Source: CALCTE01 sp045585835 (GTDB lineage: Bacteria > Bacillota > Clostridia > Oscillospirales > CAG-272). Taken from it: a stretch of DNA of 64,000 nucleotides. The stretch is taken from the NCBI GenBank assembly GCA_045585835.1, contig JAZMZG010000016.1, positions 50,346-114,345 of the forward strand, read 5' to 3'. Shown piece by piece: positions 1 to 8,491 of this stretch (the stretch's first letter is position 1; each line of letters opens with the position of its first letter). Under the pieces are notes generated by a model. That model was not told the DNA's origin, did not search any database, and was given only the letters and a program-made list of their open reading frames with translations. Position numbers and translations under genes: made by a program.

Positions 1-917
1 GAAATATCTGCGGGCACCTTTCTTTGAAGCGAGCTCATACCGCCCTTATTTCCCTCACATTTTGCGCCGCCCTTTGCACCGAGCTTTGCGCCTTTTGCGC
101 CCTTTGCACCGCCCATATATTTGTCGCGGTAGCTAAGTACCTCGTCTTGCATTACGGGCTCTTCCAAAACGGAGCACTCGCATTCGTCCGCGCTTCCGAG
201 CACCGAGCAGTTTATTTCGCGAAGGTTCGTTACCGCGTGCTCAACTAAAAGCTTTGGTGTAAAGGTTGCTGCAAGGTCAAGCGCATCGACGAGCTTTTCG
301 CGCGTGCTTGCCTTTGATATACCGATGCTTGAGCCTAAATTTGCGGGCTTAACGATAACGGGATAGCCGAACTCGGTCTCTATCTTATCGAGTATAGCAT
401 CTTTGTTTTCAAAGTATTCTGAGCTTCTGAATGCACAGTAATCCACGACGGGAATACCGTGGCGGCTCAAAATGCATTTGGTAAATTCCTTATCCATTCC
501 CGCAGCAGAGGAAATAACGTCGCAGGAAGCGTAGGGGATACCCATAATTTCGAAATATCCCATAATGCTGCCGTCCTCGCAGTTTGTTCCGTGTACGACG
601 GGGAGCGCAAGGTCGATGCTTGCAAGCTCCTTCGAAAGCTTAACCTTGTCGCCTCGTCTTTTGACTGAGAACATTTTTGTGGAGGGACTTGCTTTTAGGA
701 AGCATACCTCCGTTGCATTTTTATAAAGGGCGTCGATGTCCTTGTAGCTTTGTACCTGCTTTAAGGCGTCGCCTGTGTACATTCTGCCGTTTTTCGCCAT
801 ATATACGGGTATTACGTTGTACTTTGCCGTGTCTGCCGCATTCATTGCCTGACATGCGCTTATGACCGAAATTTCGTGCTCGACGGAAGCACCGCCGAAG
901 AAGAAGGCAAGATTCAT
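1..917 (-). CDS. ddl: D-alanine--D-alanine ligase, C-terminal end outside the window
   Basis: ATP-grasp ligase that joins two D-alanines for the peptidoglycan stem peptide. About 305 residues are visible. The EHEIS substrate motif is at residues 13-17, and the ATP-grasp segment VIVKPANLGSSIG is near 187-199. The start at 917 has a TCAGGAGG-type site just upstream. It is the last gene of a hydrolase-murF-ddl operon, 13 bases after murF. Residues about 267-292 carry an unusual Gly/Ala/Lys-rich stretch, just before the expected SLQRKVPA segment. The 3' end lies beyond base 1, so the length cannot be judged. Confidence 0.93.
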   Translation of the reverse strand, partial: MNLAFFFGGASVEHEISVISACQAMNAADTAKYNVIPVYMAKNGRMYTGDALKQVQSYKDIDALYKNATEVCFLKASPSTKMFSVKRRGDKVKLSKELASIDLALPVVHGTNCEDGSIMGYFEIMGIPYASCDVISSAAGMDKEFTKCILSRHGIPVVDYCAFRSSEYFENKDAILDKIETEFGYPVIVKPANLGSSIGISKASTREKLVDALDLAATFTPKLLVEHAVTNLREINCSVLGSADECECSVLEEPVMQDEVLSYRDKYMGGAKGAKGAKLGAKGGAKCEGNKGGMSSLQRKVPADI

Positions 918-930
918 ATTTTCCTCCTGA

Positions 931-2523
931 TTATTTTTTCTGCGGCTCGTAGTTATCGGGAAGGTCGTTCTCGAAAAGTACCGCTTTTTTGTCGCCGCTT
1001 ATCTTATTTATGAGTGTGAGAGCTTCGTTTAAGGTATCGGTAATTTCGAAAAAGCCGCCAAATCCTTCGCTTTCGATACCCGCTTTGATGTCGGAGGTTA
1101 TCGCTTTTCCGACGAGTATGACCGCATCGCAGGTCTTTGCTATCTGACGACCGAATTCAAAGCTCTTTTCCTTTTGCAAAGCGCCAAGCTCTATAAAGCC
1201 GGGTGTGACTATTACCTTCGTATATCCCTCAAACGTGGAAAGCACTTTTAAAGACTGCTTTGCGCCCTCGGGGTTGGAGTTAAAGCCGTTGTCTATCATC
1301 GTAAACGTTCCGAGATTTCGAAGTTCCAAACGGTGAGGAGCGGCCGTAAGTCTTGCACAAGCACGCATAAGCTGTGCGTCTGTGACGCCAAGCTCTATAC
1401 CTACTGCGGCAGCTGAAACGATGTTCATTACGTTATGCTCCCCTAAAAGTTTCGTGGAAAGCTTTATTTCTCTGCCGTCCTTTGTGCAAAGCGTGAACTG
1501 CGTGCCCTTATCGGTGCAGCGTATATCCTTTGCGTAGTAATCTCTGTCTTCGGAAAATCCGAACGTCACGGTATTTTTGTGAGTGTTGTATTCTCTTATC
1601 TTATCGCAGTCGTAGTTAAGTACTGCCGTACCGCCCCCCTTGAGCTCGTCGACTATCTCGAATTTCGCCTTTTGTATATTTTCTTCACTGCCGAAGCTCT
1701 CAAGGTGCTGTATGCCTATTGTGGTTATCATTGAAATATTCGGCTTAACGAGCCTTGCTATTTCCCTTATATCGCCTATGTGCTTTGCGCCCATTTCGGC
1801 TATAAATACTTGGTGTAAGTGTGAAAGTGAGCCCCTTATCGTTTTCACCACGCCCATAAGCGTGTTATAGCTTTCGGGGGTCATAAGCGTGTTGTATTTT
1901 TCCGATAAAACTGCATTTAAGATATATTTTGACGAGGTCTTTCCGTAGCTTCCCGTAATTCCGATAACGGTGAGATTTTTCATCGACGCCAAAATTCTCT
2001 CGGCATCCTTGATAAATCCGTTTTGTACGTATTTTTCGACGGGTACGTTCAACACGCCCGATACGAATATCCAAAATGCAGGTATAAACGACGTCAGCGC
2101 AAGAAGCATACACGCCACGGCGCTTACCGCGGTACAGAAGAACACGCCCGTTACCGCAAGTGCGGCAACTATTGCATAGACGGTAAAGAAAATGACTATC
2201 TGCCTTTTTATGCGGGGCGTGTATACCATTTTCTTTTTCTGCGGCGGCGTCTTATGAAGAAGCACCGATAAAAGCGATAGGCAAATGAGTAAAGCGGCGG
2301 CGTATATTTTAACGCCTTTAAGCTCAAAGGCCATAAGCACCGTTGCAACGAGTGCGAAAACTATGTTTTTGACGCTTACGTTTTTAAATTGCCACTTGAA
2401 GAATCTGCTTTGATAGTATGACGAAAGTTGAAACATATGAAGGTAATGCCTTCCGCAATAGCAAAGCGAAAATAGCATAGATAGTATTGCAAGAGCAAAG
2501 ACTGTATTTATCAAAATCGGCAT
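931..2523 (-). CDS. murF: MurF-type Mur ligase with N-terminal membrane domain
   Basis: Predicted UDP-N-acetylmuramoyl-tripeptide--D-alanyl-D-alanine ligase, adding D-Ala-D-Ala to the wall precursor. Mur ligase signatures are clear: P-loop GITGSYGKTSSK at residues 188-199, then an IAEMGAKHIGDI segment and a C-terminal Mur domain with HRLELRN and FNSNPEGA. At 530 residues it is longer than a typical MurF (about 450). The extra part is roughly the first 165 residues, which hold several hydrophobic segments (about 2-22, 53-90, 108-158). This implies a membrane-anchored enzyme. The start at 2523 follows an AGGAGG site. Lying between a hydrolase and ddl supports the D-Ala-D-Ala role. A different Mur-like amide ligase is possible but less likely. 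Confidence 0.85.
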   Translation of the reverse strand: MPILINTVFALAILSMLFSLCYCGRHYLHMFQLSSYYQSRFFKWQFKNVSVKNIVFALVATVLMAFELKGVKIYAAALLICLSLLSVLLHKTPPQKKKMVYTPRIKRQIVIFFTVYAIVAALAVTGVFFCTAVSAVACMLLALTSFIPAFWIFVSGVLNVPVEKYVQNGFIKDAERILASMKNLTVIGITGSYGKTSSKYILNAVLSEKYNTLMTPESYNTLMGVVKTIRGSLSHLHQVFIAEMGAKHIGDIREIARLVKPNISMITTIGIQHLESFGSEENIQKAKFEIVDELKGGGTAVLNYDCDKIREYNTHKNTVTFGFSEDRDYYAKDIRCTDKGTQFTLCTKDGREIKLSTKLLGEHNVMNIVSAAAVGIELGVTDAQLMRACARLTAAPHRLELRNLGTFTMIDNGFNSNPEGAKQSLKVLSTFEGYTKVIVTPGFIELGALQKEKSFEFGRQIAKTCDAVILVGKAITSDIKAGIESEGFGGFFEITDTLNEALTLINKISGDKKAVLFENDLPDNYEPQKK

Positions 2524-2533
2524 CGTACGCCTC

Positions 2534-3286
2534 CTAACTGTTTAAAAAGCTTAAAAGCACGGATACAAATTTTCTCGGCTGTTCGACGAAAGCCCAATGC
2601 GAGCCGCCCGAAAGCTCGACAAGCCCGCTGTCCTTTATGCGTTTTTCCATAAGCTTTGCATCGGATATGGGTGTCGCTGTATCCTCCGTGCCCCATATAA
2701 GCAAGGTAGGCACGTTTATTTTTTCAAGACAAGGTTCGAGGTTTGTATTAACAAGGCTTACCATCGTATCTCTCATAACGCCGGAGGCGTTTTTATAGTC
2801 GGCAGAGCCGTGCTTTTTCCTAAGCGCTTCAAGCTTCTCGTTTGCTTTTTTGCCACAAAAGAGCTTTATGAGCTTTTTGGCGGTCTTATATCTCCAAACT
2901 TTGAATTTATATGAAAAGCTGCGTTTCGGAATTATTCCTGCGCTGTCTATGAGAACTGCTTTTTCAGCTTCAAATCCGTCCGATAGCAGCTTTATTATAA
3001 CTCTTCCGCCGTTTGAATGTCCGACCAAAACGGGTGATTTTACGCCAATATTTTCAAGCAAAGCTTTAACGCAGGCGCAAAAATCGTCCACGCCGTACGT
3101 GCGGCAAGGCTGTGAGCTTTCACCGTGACCGGGAAGGTCGATGCGGATAGCTCTAAAGCCTGCAAGACTTGGAATGACAAAATCAAAGCTATGTATATCG
3201 GCACCCCAACCGTGCAAAAACACGACGCACTTTCCGCTTCCCTCGTCCGTATAATTTATTTTAATGCCGTCAAAGGTAAATTCCAT
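2534..3286 (-). CDS. alpha/beta-fold hydrolase
   Basis: 250-residue cytoplasmic alpha/beta hydrolase; no signal peptide is seen. The oxyanion segment FLHGWG is at 23-28, the nucleophile elbow GHSNGG has Ser91, an acidic residue is in LLIWGTEDTATP, and the catalytic histidine is in GGSHWAFVEQP near the C-terminus. Spacing matches the family, so the triad looks complete. The substrate is unknown. It is the first gene of the operon with murF and ddl, ending 10 bases before murF. This hints at a wall-related or precursor hydrolysis, but it is context only. A promoter sits at 3331-3359. Confidence 0.85.
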   Translation of the reverse strand: MEFTFDGIKINYTDEGSGKCVVFLHGWGADIHSFDFVIPSLAGFRAIRIDLPGHGESSQPCRTYGVDDFCACVKALLENIGVKSPVLVGHSNGGRVIIKLLSDGFEAEKAVLIDSAGIIPKRSFSYKFKVWRYKTAKKLIKLFCGKKANEKLEALRKKHGSADYKNASGVMRDTMVSLVNTNLEPCLEKINVPTLLIWGTEDTATPISDAKLMEKRIKDSGLVELSGGSHWAFVEQPRKFVSVLLSFLNS

Positions 3287-3330
3287 AAGACACCTCCAAG
3301 GCTCTTATACTCTATTACTCTATCTTATAT

Positions 3331-3359
3331 ATAATACCATATTATTTTATGAATGTAAA
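3331..3359 (-). promoter_or_regulatory. promoter for the hydrolase-murF-ddl operon
   Basis: On the minus strand a -35 TTTACA (3354-3359) and a -10 TATTAT (3331-3336) are separated by 17 bases. TGG immediately before the -10 makes it an extended -10. Transcription would start about 40 bases upstream of the hydrolase start codon. Confidence 0.7.
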
Positions 3360-3392
3360 GATGCAAAAAGTGCAAAAAACTTGCAAAGTGTA

Positions 3393-3421
3393 TTGATAAA
3401 TACGGCTTTTTGTGCTACAAT
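3393..3421 (+). promoter_or_regulatory. promoter for the DUF951-prfA operon
   Basis: -35 TTGATA (3393-3398) and -10 TACAAT (3416-3421), spacer 17. Because transcription starts near 3428, the upstream in-frame start at 3410 cannot be used. This settles the DUF951 start at 3452. It is divergent from the 3331-3359 promoter. Confidence 0.75.
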
Positions 3422-3451
3422 AAAATGAAATACTGTTTAGGTGAGGGGCTT

Positions 3452-3631
3452 ATGGAAATATCTGTCGGTGATATCGCCGAAATGAAAAAGGACCATCCCT
3501 GCGGTTCAAGGCTTTTCGAGGTGCTGAGAACGGGCGCCGATATAAAGCTTAGGTGTACGAACTGCAAAAGAGAGCTTATGCTTGACAGACTCAAAGCCGA
3601 GAAGGCTATAAAACGAATTCTGAAAAAATAA
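3452..3631 (+). CDS. DUF951 family small protein
   Basis: 59-residue protein beginning MEISVGDIAEMKKDHPCG, typical of the DUF951 family (about 60-65 residues, function unknown). A LRCTNCKRELMLDR segment supplies a CxxC pair, with a further Cys in HPCG, so it may bind metal or nucleic acid; that is inference. The ATG at 3452 is preceded by GTGAGGGG and lies downstream of the promoter at 3393-3421, which excludes the longer frame start. It stands 11 bases before prfA and is likely co-transcribed with it. Confidence 0.85.
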   Translation: MEISVGDIAEMKKDHPCGSRLFEVLRTGADIKLRCTNCKRELMLDRLKAEKAIKRILKK

Positions 3632-3642
3632 ACGGAGAGATT

Positions 3643-4716
3643 ATGACTGAAAAACTAAAAGAGGTTGAACAAAAATATCTTGATTTGGAAAAGAAGCTTG
3701 AAGACCCTGCGGTAATTTCCGACGTCGAGCAATACAAGAAGATATCGAAGGAGTATAAAAGCCTTACGCCTTTGATTGAAAAATACAGAGAGTCCGTAAC
3801 CATCGAAGAGGAGCTTGAGGGTATCGAAATGATGCTTTCGGAAAATCCCGATGCCGAGATGCGTCAGATGTGCACGGAGGAAAAGTCGGAGCTTGAAGAT
3901 AGGCTTTTGAAGGTAAACGAGGAGATAAAGATACTCTTGATGCCCTCCGACCCCAACGACGACAAGAGCGTTATCATAGAGATACGAGGCGGTGCGGGCG
4001 GCGAGGAAGCGGCGCTCTTTTCGGCAGTTTTGTACCGTATGTACTCCATGTACGCCGATAAGCTCGGTTGGAAGACGGAGATTTTAAGCTCCAACGAAAC
4101 GGAGCTTGGCGGATATAAGGAGATAAGCTTCTCTGTAGAGGGCGACAGAGCTTATTCCAAGCTCAAATTCGAAAGCGGTGTCCACAGGGTTCAGCGTGTA
4201 CCCGAGACCGAGGCGCAAGGAAGAATACAGACGTCGACCGCAACGGTTGCCGTGCTTCCCGAGGCTGAAGAGGTAGAGGTACAGATAAACCCCGCAGACC
4301 TTATTATAGATACCTACAGAAGCGGCGGTGCGGGCGGTCAGCACGTCAACAAGACAGACTCCGCAATAAGAATAACGCACGTCCCCACGGGTACGGTAGT
4401 TGAATGTCAGGACGAGCGCTCACAGCATAAGAACAGAGATAAGGCGATGAAGCTTTTGCGCACACGCCTTTACGAAGCAGAGCTTGAAAGACATAATGCG
4501 GAGATTGCGGGCGAGAGAAGAAGCCAAGTCGGAACGGGTGATCGAAGTGAGAGAATACGCACGTATAACTACCCGCAGTCAAGACTTACCGACCACAGAA
4601 TAGGACTTACTCTCCACAGCCTTGAGGACGTGTTAAACGGAAACCTTGACCCCGTTATCGAAGCACTTATAACCGCAGATACGGCGGAAAAGCTCAAGGC
4701 TTCGGGTGAGCAGTGA
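3643..4716 (+). CDS. prfA: peptide chain release factor 1
   Basis: Class I release factor that reads UAA and UAG and triggers peptide release on the ribosome. At 357 residues it has the normal family length. The catalytic GGQ is in RSGGAGGQHVNKTDSA, and the codon-recognition tripeptide is the PxT form (PET in RVPETEAQGR), which marks RF1 rather than RF2. It starts after CGGAGAG. Its stop overlaps the start of the next gene, so the two are translationally coupled. Confidence 0.97.
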   Translation: MTEKLKEVEQKYLDLEKKLEDPAVISDVEQYKKISKEYKSLTPLIEKYRESVTIEEELEGIEMMLSENPDAEMRQMCTEEKSELEDRLLKVNEEIKILLMPSDPNDDKSVIIEIRGGAGGEEAALFSAVLYRMYSMYADKLGWKTEILSSNETELGGYKEISFSVEGDRAYSKLKFESGVHRVQRVPETEAQGRIQTSTATVAVLPEAEEVEVQINPADLIIDTYRSGGAGGQHVNKTDSAIRITHVPTGTVVECQDERSQHKNRDKAMKLLRTRLYEAELERHNAEIAGERRSQVGTGDRSERIRTYNYPQSRLTDHRIGLTLHSLEDVLNGNLDPVIEALITADTAEKLKASGEQ

Positions 4717-5729
4717 TGGAAACGAAGATATACGAAAGCTCCGATAAAGAGGGTGTGGCACTTTGCGGTAAAATCATCGCATCGGGCGGCATAGTTGCTT
4801 TCCCTACGGAAACGGTATACGGACTCGGTTGCAGTGCATACGACGGCGAAGCCGCAAAAAAGGTGTTTGACGCCAAAGGACGCCCCGGTGACAACCCGCT
4901 TATAGTGCATATAGCGGACAAGGCGGATATAGAAAGAATCGCTTTCCAAACACAGCTTTCTAAAAAGCTTGCGGACGCCTTTATGCCGGGCCCGTTTACG
5001 ATGATACTTCCGAAAAAAGATGTTATACCGAGCGAAGTGACGGCGGGGCTCGATACGGTTGCGATACGTTTTCCCGAAAGCCGCGAGGCGCTTGAGCTCA
5101 TAAAGGCGGCGGGTGTGCCTATTGCGGCACCCTCTGCAAATATTTCGGGAAGGCCGAGTCCCACGAGAGCAAGCCACGTAATAGAAGACCTCTCGGGCAG
5201 AGTTGACGCTATAATAAGCGGTGCCGACTGCAAGGTGGGACTTGAATCAACGGTGGTTGCCGTAAAGGAGCAAGGAGTCCTTCTTTGCAGACCGGGAAAG
5301 ATAACTCCCGAGGATATAGAGGCGCTCGGAATAAAGGTAGAGATACCCGAAAACCTAAACCGTACGGCAGGTGACGGGGAGAGGGTGATATCGCCCGGAA
5401 TGAAATATAAGCATTACGCACCCAAAGGAAAGCTTATTCTTTTGGAGGGTGACGGCACTTTGGAAAGGCTTGTAAAGGAAAAGGAAAATGGCTGCGGCAT
5501 AATCTGCTTTGATGAGGATATGGAGCTCCTTGCGGGTGTACTTACCGTATCACTCGGAAGAAAAGAGGACAGTGAAAGCCACGCAGAGCGTCTTTTTGCG
5601 GCGCTTAGGTTTTTTGACTCGGAAAATACCGAAACGATATATTCGAGAGTACCAAAAAAGAGCGGAGTCGGACTTGCGGTATATAACCGTATACTCAAGG
5701 CGGCGGGAAGCAGAGTGGAAAAGCTATGA
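4716..5729 (+). CDS. threonylcarbamoyl-AMP synthase (Sua5/YwlC type)
   Basis: Makes threonylcarbamoyl-AMP from Thr, bicarbonate and ATP for the t6A modification of ANN-decoding tRNAs. About 337 residues: an N-terminal YrdC domain (KAKG-like DAKGRPGDNPLIVH, then APSANISGRPSPT) and a C-terminal Sua5 domain (SPGMKYKHYAPKG). It is therefore the long Sua5/YwlC form rather than the short TsaC. The start is ATG at 4716, overlapping the prfA TGA. A GTG one codon earlier at 4713 is an equally possible start. The prfA neighbour is usual for Bacillota. Confidence 0.94.
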   Translation: METKIYESSDKEGVALCGKIIASGGIVAFPTETVYGLGCSAYDGEAAKKVFDAKGRPGDNPLIVHIADKADIERIAFQTQLSKKLADAFMPGPFTMILPKKDVIPSEVTAGLDTVAIRFPESREALELIKAAGVPIAAPSANISGRPSPTRASHVIEDLSGRVDAIISGADCKVGLESTVVAVKEQGVLLCRPGKITPEDIEALGIKVEIPENLNRTAGDGERVISPGMKYKHYAPKGKLILLEGDGTLERLVKEKENGCGIICFDEDMELLAGVLTVSLGRKEDSESHAERLFAALRFFDSENTETIYSRVPKKSGVGLAVYNRILKAAGSRVEKL

Positions 5730-6322
5730 AGATTATAGGAATCGTAGGCGGAAGCGGAGCGGGTAAGAGCCTTTTTTGCTCTCTTTTGGAAAAAGAGGGA
5801 ATACCTACCGTTAATACGGACATAACCGCACGTGAGGTAGTAAAAAAGGGAAGTCCTTGCCTTAAAGAACTATGTAATTTTTTTGGTGACGGAATACTTC
5901 TTGAAAACGGAGAGCTTAACAGAAAAGCTCTTGCAAATATAGCTTTTTCGGACGAAAAAAAACACGAAAAGCTAAACTCCATAACGCATTTTTACATAAT
6001 CAGAGAGGTTGAAAAATGGCTTCTTGATTGTGAAAAGGACGGCGCCTTCGCCGCTTGTATAGACGCACCGCTTTTATTTGAAAGCGGACTTGATAAGATA
6101 TGTTTTGAAACGGTGGCGATAATTTCGCCCAAAAAGGACAGAATAAAGCGTATATGCGTGCGTGACGGAATTGACGAAAAGGACGCACTTGTTCGCATAA
6201 ACTCGCAAAAAAGCGACGACGAACTCAAGCTTCTTTGTACGAGAGTGGTTGAAAATACCGGTGACTTGGAAGAGTTTTCAAGTAAAGCAAAGGAGCTTGC
6301 AAAAATCTACAGGGAGGAATAA
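5726..6322 (+). CDS. coaE: dephospho-CoA kinase
   Basis: Last step of CoA synthesis: phosphorylation of the 3'-hydroxyl of dephospho-CoA. 198 residues, the usual length. The P-loop GGSGAGKS is at 8-15, followed by INTD-like VNTDITAREV and the lid/CoA region with DAPLLFESGLDK. The start overlaps the previous stop by four bases (ATGA), so translation is coupled to the Sua5-type gene. It ends 3 bases before the transglycosylase gene. Confidence 0.95.
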   Translation: MKIIGIVGGSGAGKSLFCSLLEKEGIPTVNTDITAREVVKKGSPCLKELCNFFGDGILLENGELNRKALANIAFSDEKKHEKLNSITHFYIIREVEKWLLDCEKDGAFAACIDAPLLFESGLDKICFETVAIISPKKDRIKRICVRDGIDEKDALVRINSQKSDDELKLLCTRVVENTGDLEEFSSKAKELAKIYREE

Positions 6323-6325
6323 GCA

Positions 6326-6898
6326 TTGAAAAAATTTTTTGCATTTTTTCTGATAGTTGCCATATCGGTCGGCATAGGCTACGGCGTACAGCGCTTTGAA
6401 GAGCATATGGTAAAAAGAAATCACCCCCTGGAATATACGGAATACGTCGAAAAATACGCAGCGCAGTACGATATACCCAAGGCGCTTCTTTATTCGGTCA
6501 TAAAGTGCGAAAGTGCCTTCGACCCCGAGGCAAAATCCCGTGTGGGCGCAAGAGGGCTTATGCAGCTTATGCCAAAGACCTTCGAGGAGATGGCAAAAAG
6601 GCAAGGCGAGGAATTTGATGAGGAGCTTATGTATGACCCCGAAACGAGCATCCGTTACGGCTCGTATTATTTGAATTATCTATACGATATTTTCGGTGAT
6701 TGGAAGCTTGTTTTGGCGGCATATAACGGCGGTATGGGAAACGTCCGAAAGTGGATGGAGGACAGCGAATATTTTGACGGCGTAAAGATAATCAAATACC
6801 CCAAGGGATTTGGAGAAACAGAGAAATACGTCGAAAAAGTTACAGAGGCGGAAAAGGTATATACGCAGCTTTGGTTCAAAGATAACAATAACAAATGA
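6326..6898 (+). CDS. membrane-anchored lytic transglycosylase (SLT domain)
   Basis: 190 residues with one N-terminal hydrophobic segment (about 3-20) that acts as an uncleaved signal or anchor. A soluble lytic transglycosylase domain faces outside. The catalytic Glu62 is in IKCESAFDP, followed by GARGLMQLMP and, further on, LAAYNGGMGNV, all classic SLT motifs. It cleaves the MurNAc-GlcNAc bond, making anhydro ends. The start is TTG at 6326, chosen because AGGGAGG lies 8 bases before it and no ATG is available. It follows coaE in the same operon. Confidence 0.92.
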   Translation: MKKFFAFFLIVAISVGIGYGVQRFEEHMVKRNHPLEYTEYVEKYAAQYDIPKALLYSVIKCESAFDPEAKSRVGARGLMQLMPKTFEEMAKRQGEEFDEELMYDPETSIRYGSYYLNYLYDIFGDWKLVLAAYNGGMGNVRKWMEDSEYFDGVKIIKYPKGFGETEKYVEKVTEAEKVYTQLWFKDNNNK

Positions 6899-6911
6899 GG
6901 AGGAACTTTAA

Positions 6912-8306
6912 ATGGCGGCAGAGGCTTTAAAGAAGGAACTTTTTGAGGATAACAAAAGCGCATTTTTGAGAATGGACGACGAAACGGTAAAGGCGTGCTA
7001 CGATTACGCCGAGGGATATAAGGCGTTTCTTGATAAAGGCAAGACGGAAAGAGAAGTGGTTGCATATTCTGTAGCACTTCTTGAAAAGGAAGGCTTCAAA
7101 AAATACGAATACGGAATGAAGCTTTCGGCGGGGGATAAGATATATTTTAACAACAGAGATAAGAATATATTTGCGGGAATTATCGGCACCGAAAGCTTTG
7201 ATAACGGTTTTACGATAGCGGCGGCGCACGTGGACTCTCCCCGACTTGATTTAAAGCAGCATCCCCTTTTTGAAAAGGACGGAATGTGCTTTTTGAAAAC
7301 GCATTATTACGGTGGTATAAAGAAGTATCAGTGGACGGCTATCCCTCTTGCTCTTCACGGCAGAGTTTGCCTTTCCGACGGCAGCTTCAAGGATATCGTT
7401 ATCGGTGAAAAAGAGGACGATCCCGTATTTTATATAAACGATCTTCTTCCTCATCTCGGCGCAGAGCAGATGTCAAAGAAGGCGTCCGAGATAATCGAGG
7501 GCGAGGCGCTCAACCTCCTTTGCGCAAGCAGAGAATACAAGGACGGCGACGAGGAGATATCAGAGGCGATAAAGCTCGGTGTGCTCAAATATCTCAAGGA
7601 CAACTACGGTATGGTCGAGGCGGATTTCGTTTGTGCCGAGCTTGAAGCCGTACCAGCATTTAAGGCAAAAGACGTAGGCTTTGACAGAAGTATGATAGGC
7701 GCATACGGCCACGACGACAGAGTTTGCGCATATCCAGCACTCACGGCGCTTATAGACGCAAAGAGCGTAAAAAGAAGCGCATTCGTCGTACTTGCCGATA
7801 AGGAAGAAACGGGAAGCGACGGTAACACGGGTATGCAAAGTGATGCGTTCTTCAATATAATCGACGATATTATCGCCGGCTTTGGCGTAAACAAGGCAAA
7901 GACGTATGCAAATTCCGAGTGCCTTTCCGCAGACGTAAACGCTTGCTACGACCCCAATTTTGCGGGAGTTTTCGAGAGAATGAACTCATCGTTTATCAAT
8001 AAGGGCGTAGTAATGACGAAGTTCACGGGTGCAAGAGGAAAGGGCGGTACCTCTGATGCAAGTGCGGAATTTGTAGGCAAAATAAGCCGTATATTCAATA
8101 AGGCGGGCGTTATTTGGCAGACGGGCGAGCTTGGTAAAATCGACGCAGGCGGCGGCGGAACGGTCGCAAAATATATAGCGAATAAGAATATTGATACGGT
8201 TGATATCGGCGTTGCAGTGGTTTCAATGCACGCACCGTATGAGGTCATATCAAAGGCGGACCTATATATGACCTATAAAGGAATCCTCGCATTTTTCAAA
8301 GCGTAG
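6912..8306 (+). CDS. M18 family aminopeptidase
   Basis: 464-residue cytosolic zinc aminopeptidase of the M18 family, which releases N-terminal (often acidic) residues from peptides. Metal and catalytic motifs are visible: AAHVDSPRLDLK (His106, Asp108), DKEETGSDGNTG, SADVNACYDPN and the C-terminal VSMHAPYEV. Family members form large TET-like assemblies. The start ATG at 6912 follows GAGGAGG. It is the last gene before the murA promoter. Confidence 0.93.
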   Translation: MAAEALKKELFEDNKSAFLRMDDETVKACYDYAEGYKAFLDKGKTEREVVAYSVALLEKEGFKKYEYGMKLSAGDKIYFNNRDKNIFAGIIGTESFDNGFTIAAAHVDSPRLDLKQHPLFEKDGMCFLKTHYYGGIKKYQWTAIPLALHGRVCLSDGSFKDIVIGEKEDDPVFYINDLLPHLGAEQMSKKASEIIEGEALNLLCASREYKDGDEEISEAIKLGVLKYLKDNYGMVEADFVCAELEAVPAFKAKDVGFDRSMIGAYGHDDRVCAYPALTALIDAKSVKRSAFVVLADKEETGSDGNTGMQSDAFFNIIDDIIAGFGVNKAKTYANSECLSADVNACYDPNFAGVFERMNSSFINKGVVMTKFTGARGKGGTSDASAEFVGKISRIFNKAGVIWQTGELGKIDAGGGGTVAKYIANKNIDTVDIGVAVVSMHAPYEVISKADLYMTYKGILAFFKA

Positions 8307-8384
8307 AGCTGTGTCGAAAAGCTAACTTTCGGCATATTATGAAAGTGCAATGACACCTCGTACGGAAAGCACGGAAAATTTTCC

Positions 8385-8412
8385 TTGACATATTTTTATT
8401 TTAGTGTAAAAT
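8385..8412 (+). promoter_or_regulatory. promoter for murA
   Basis: -35 TTGACA (8385-8390) and -10 TAAAAT (8407-8412), spacer 16. It lies in the 185-base gap between the M18 peptidase and murA. I see no clear terminator in that gap, only a loose inverted repeat GTGTC/GACAC around 8311-8356. Confidence 0.7.
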
Positions 8413-8491
8413 AGGTATGATAGGGATATTTTATCCGTGAACTTTGCATTCCCCCCTTTCACAAAGGTGTTTAATATAAAGGAGGATTTCC

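Noticed and set aside
4569..5177. 202-residue minus-strand open frame
   Set aside because: Arg-rich antisense of prfA and the Sua5-type gene; no start signal and both sense genes are certain.
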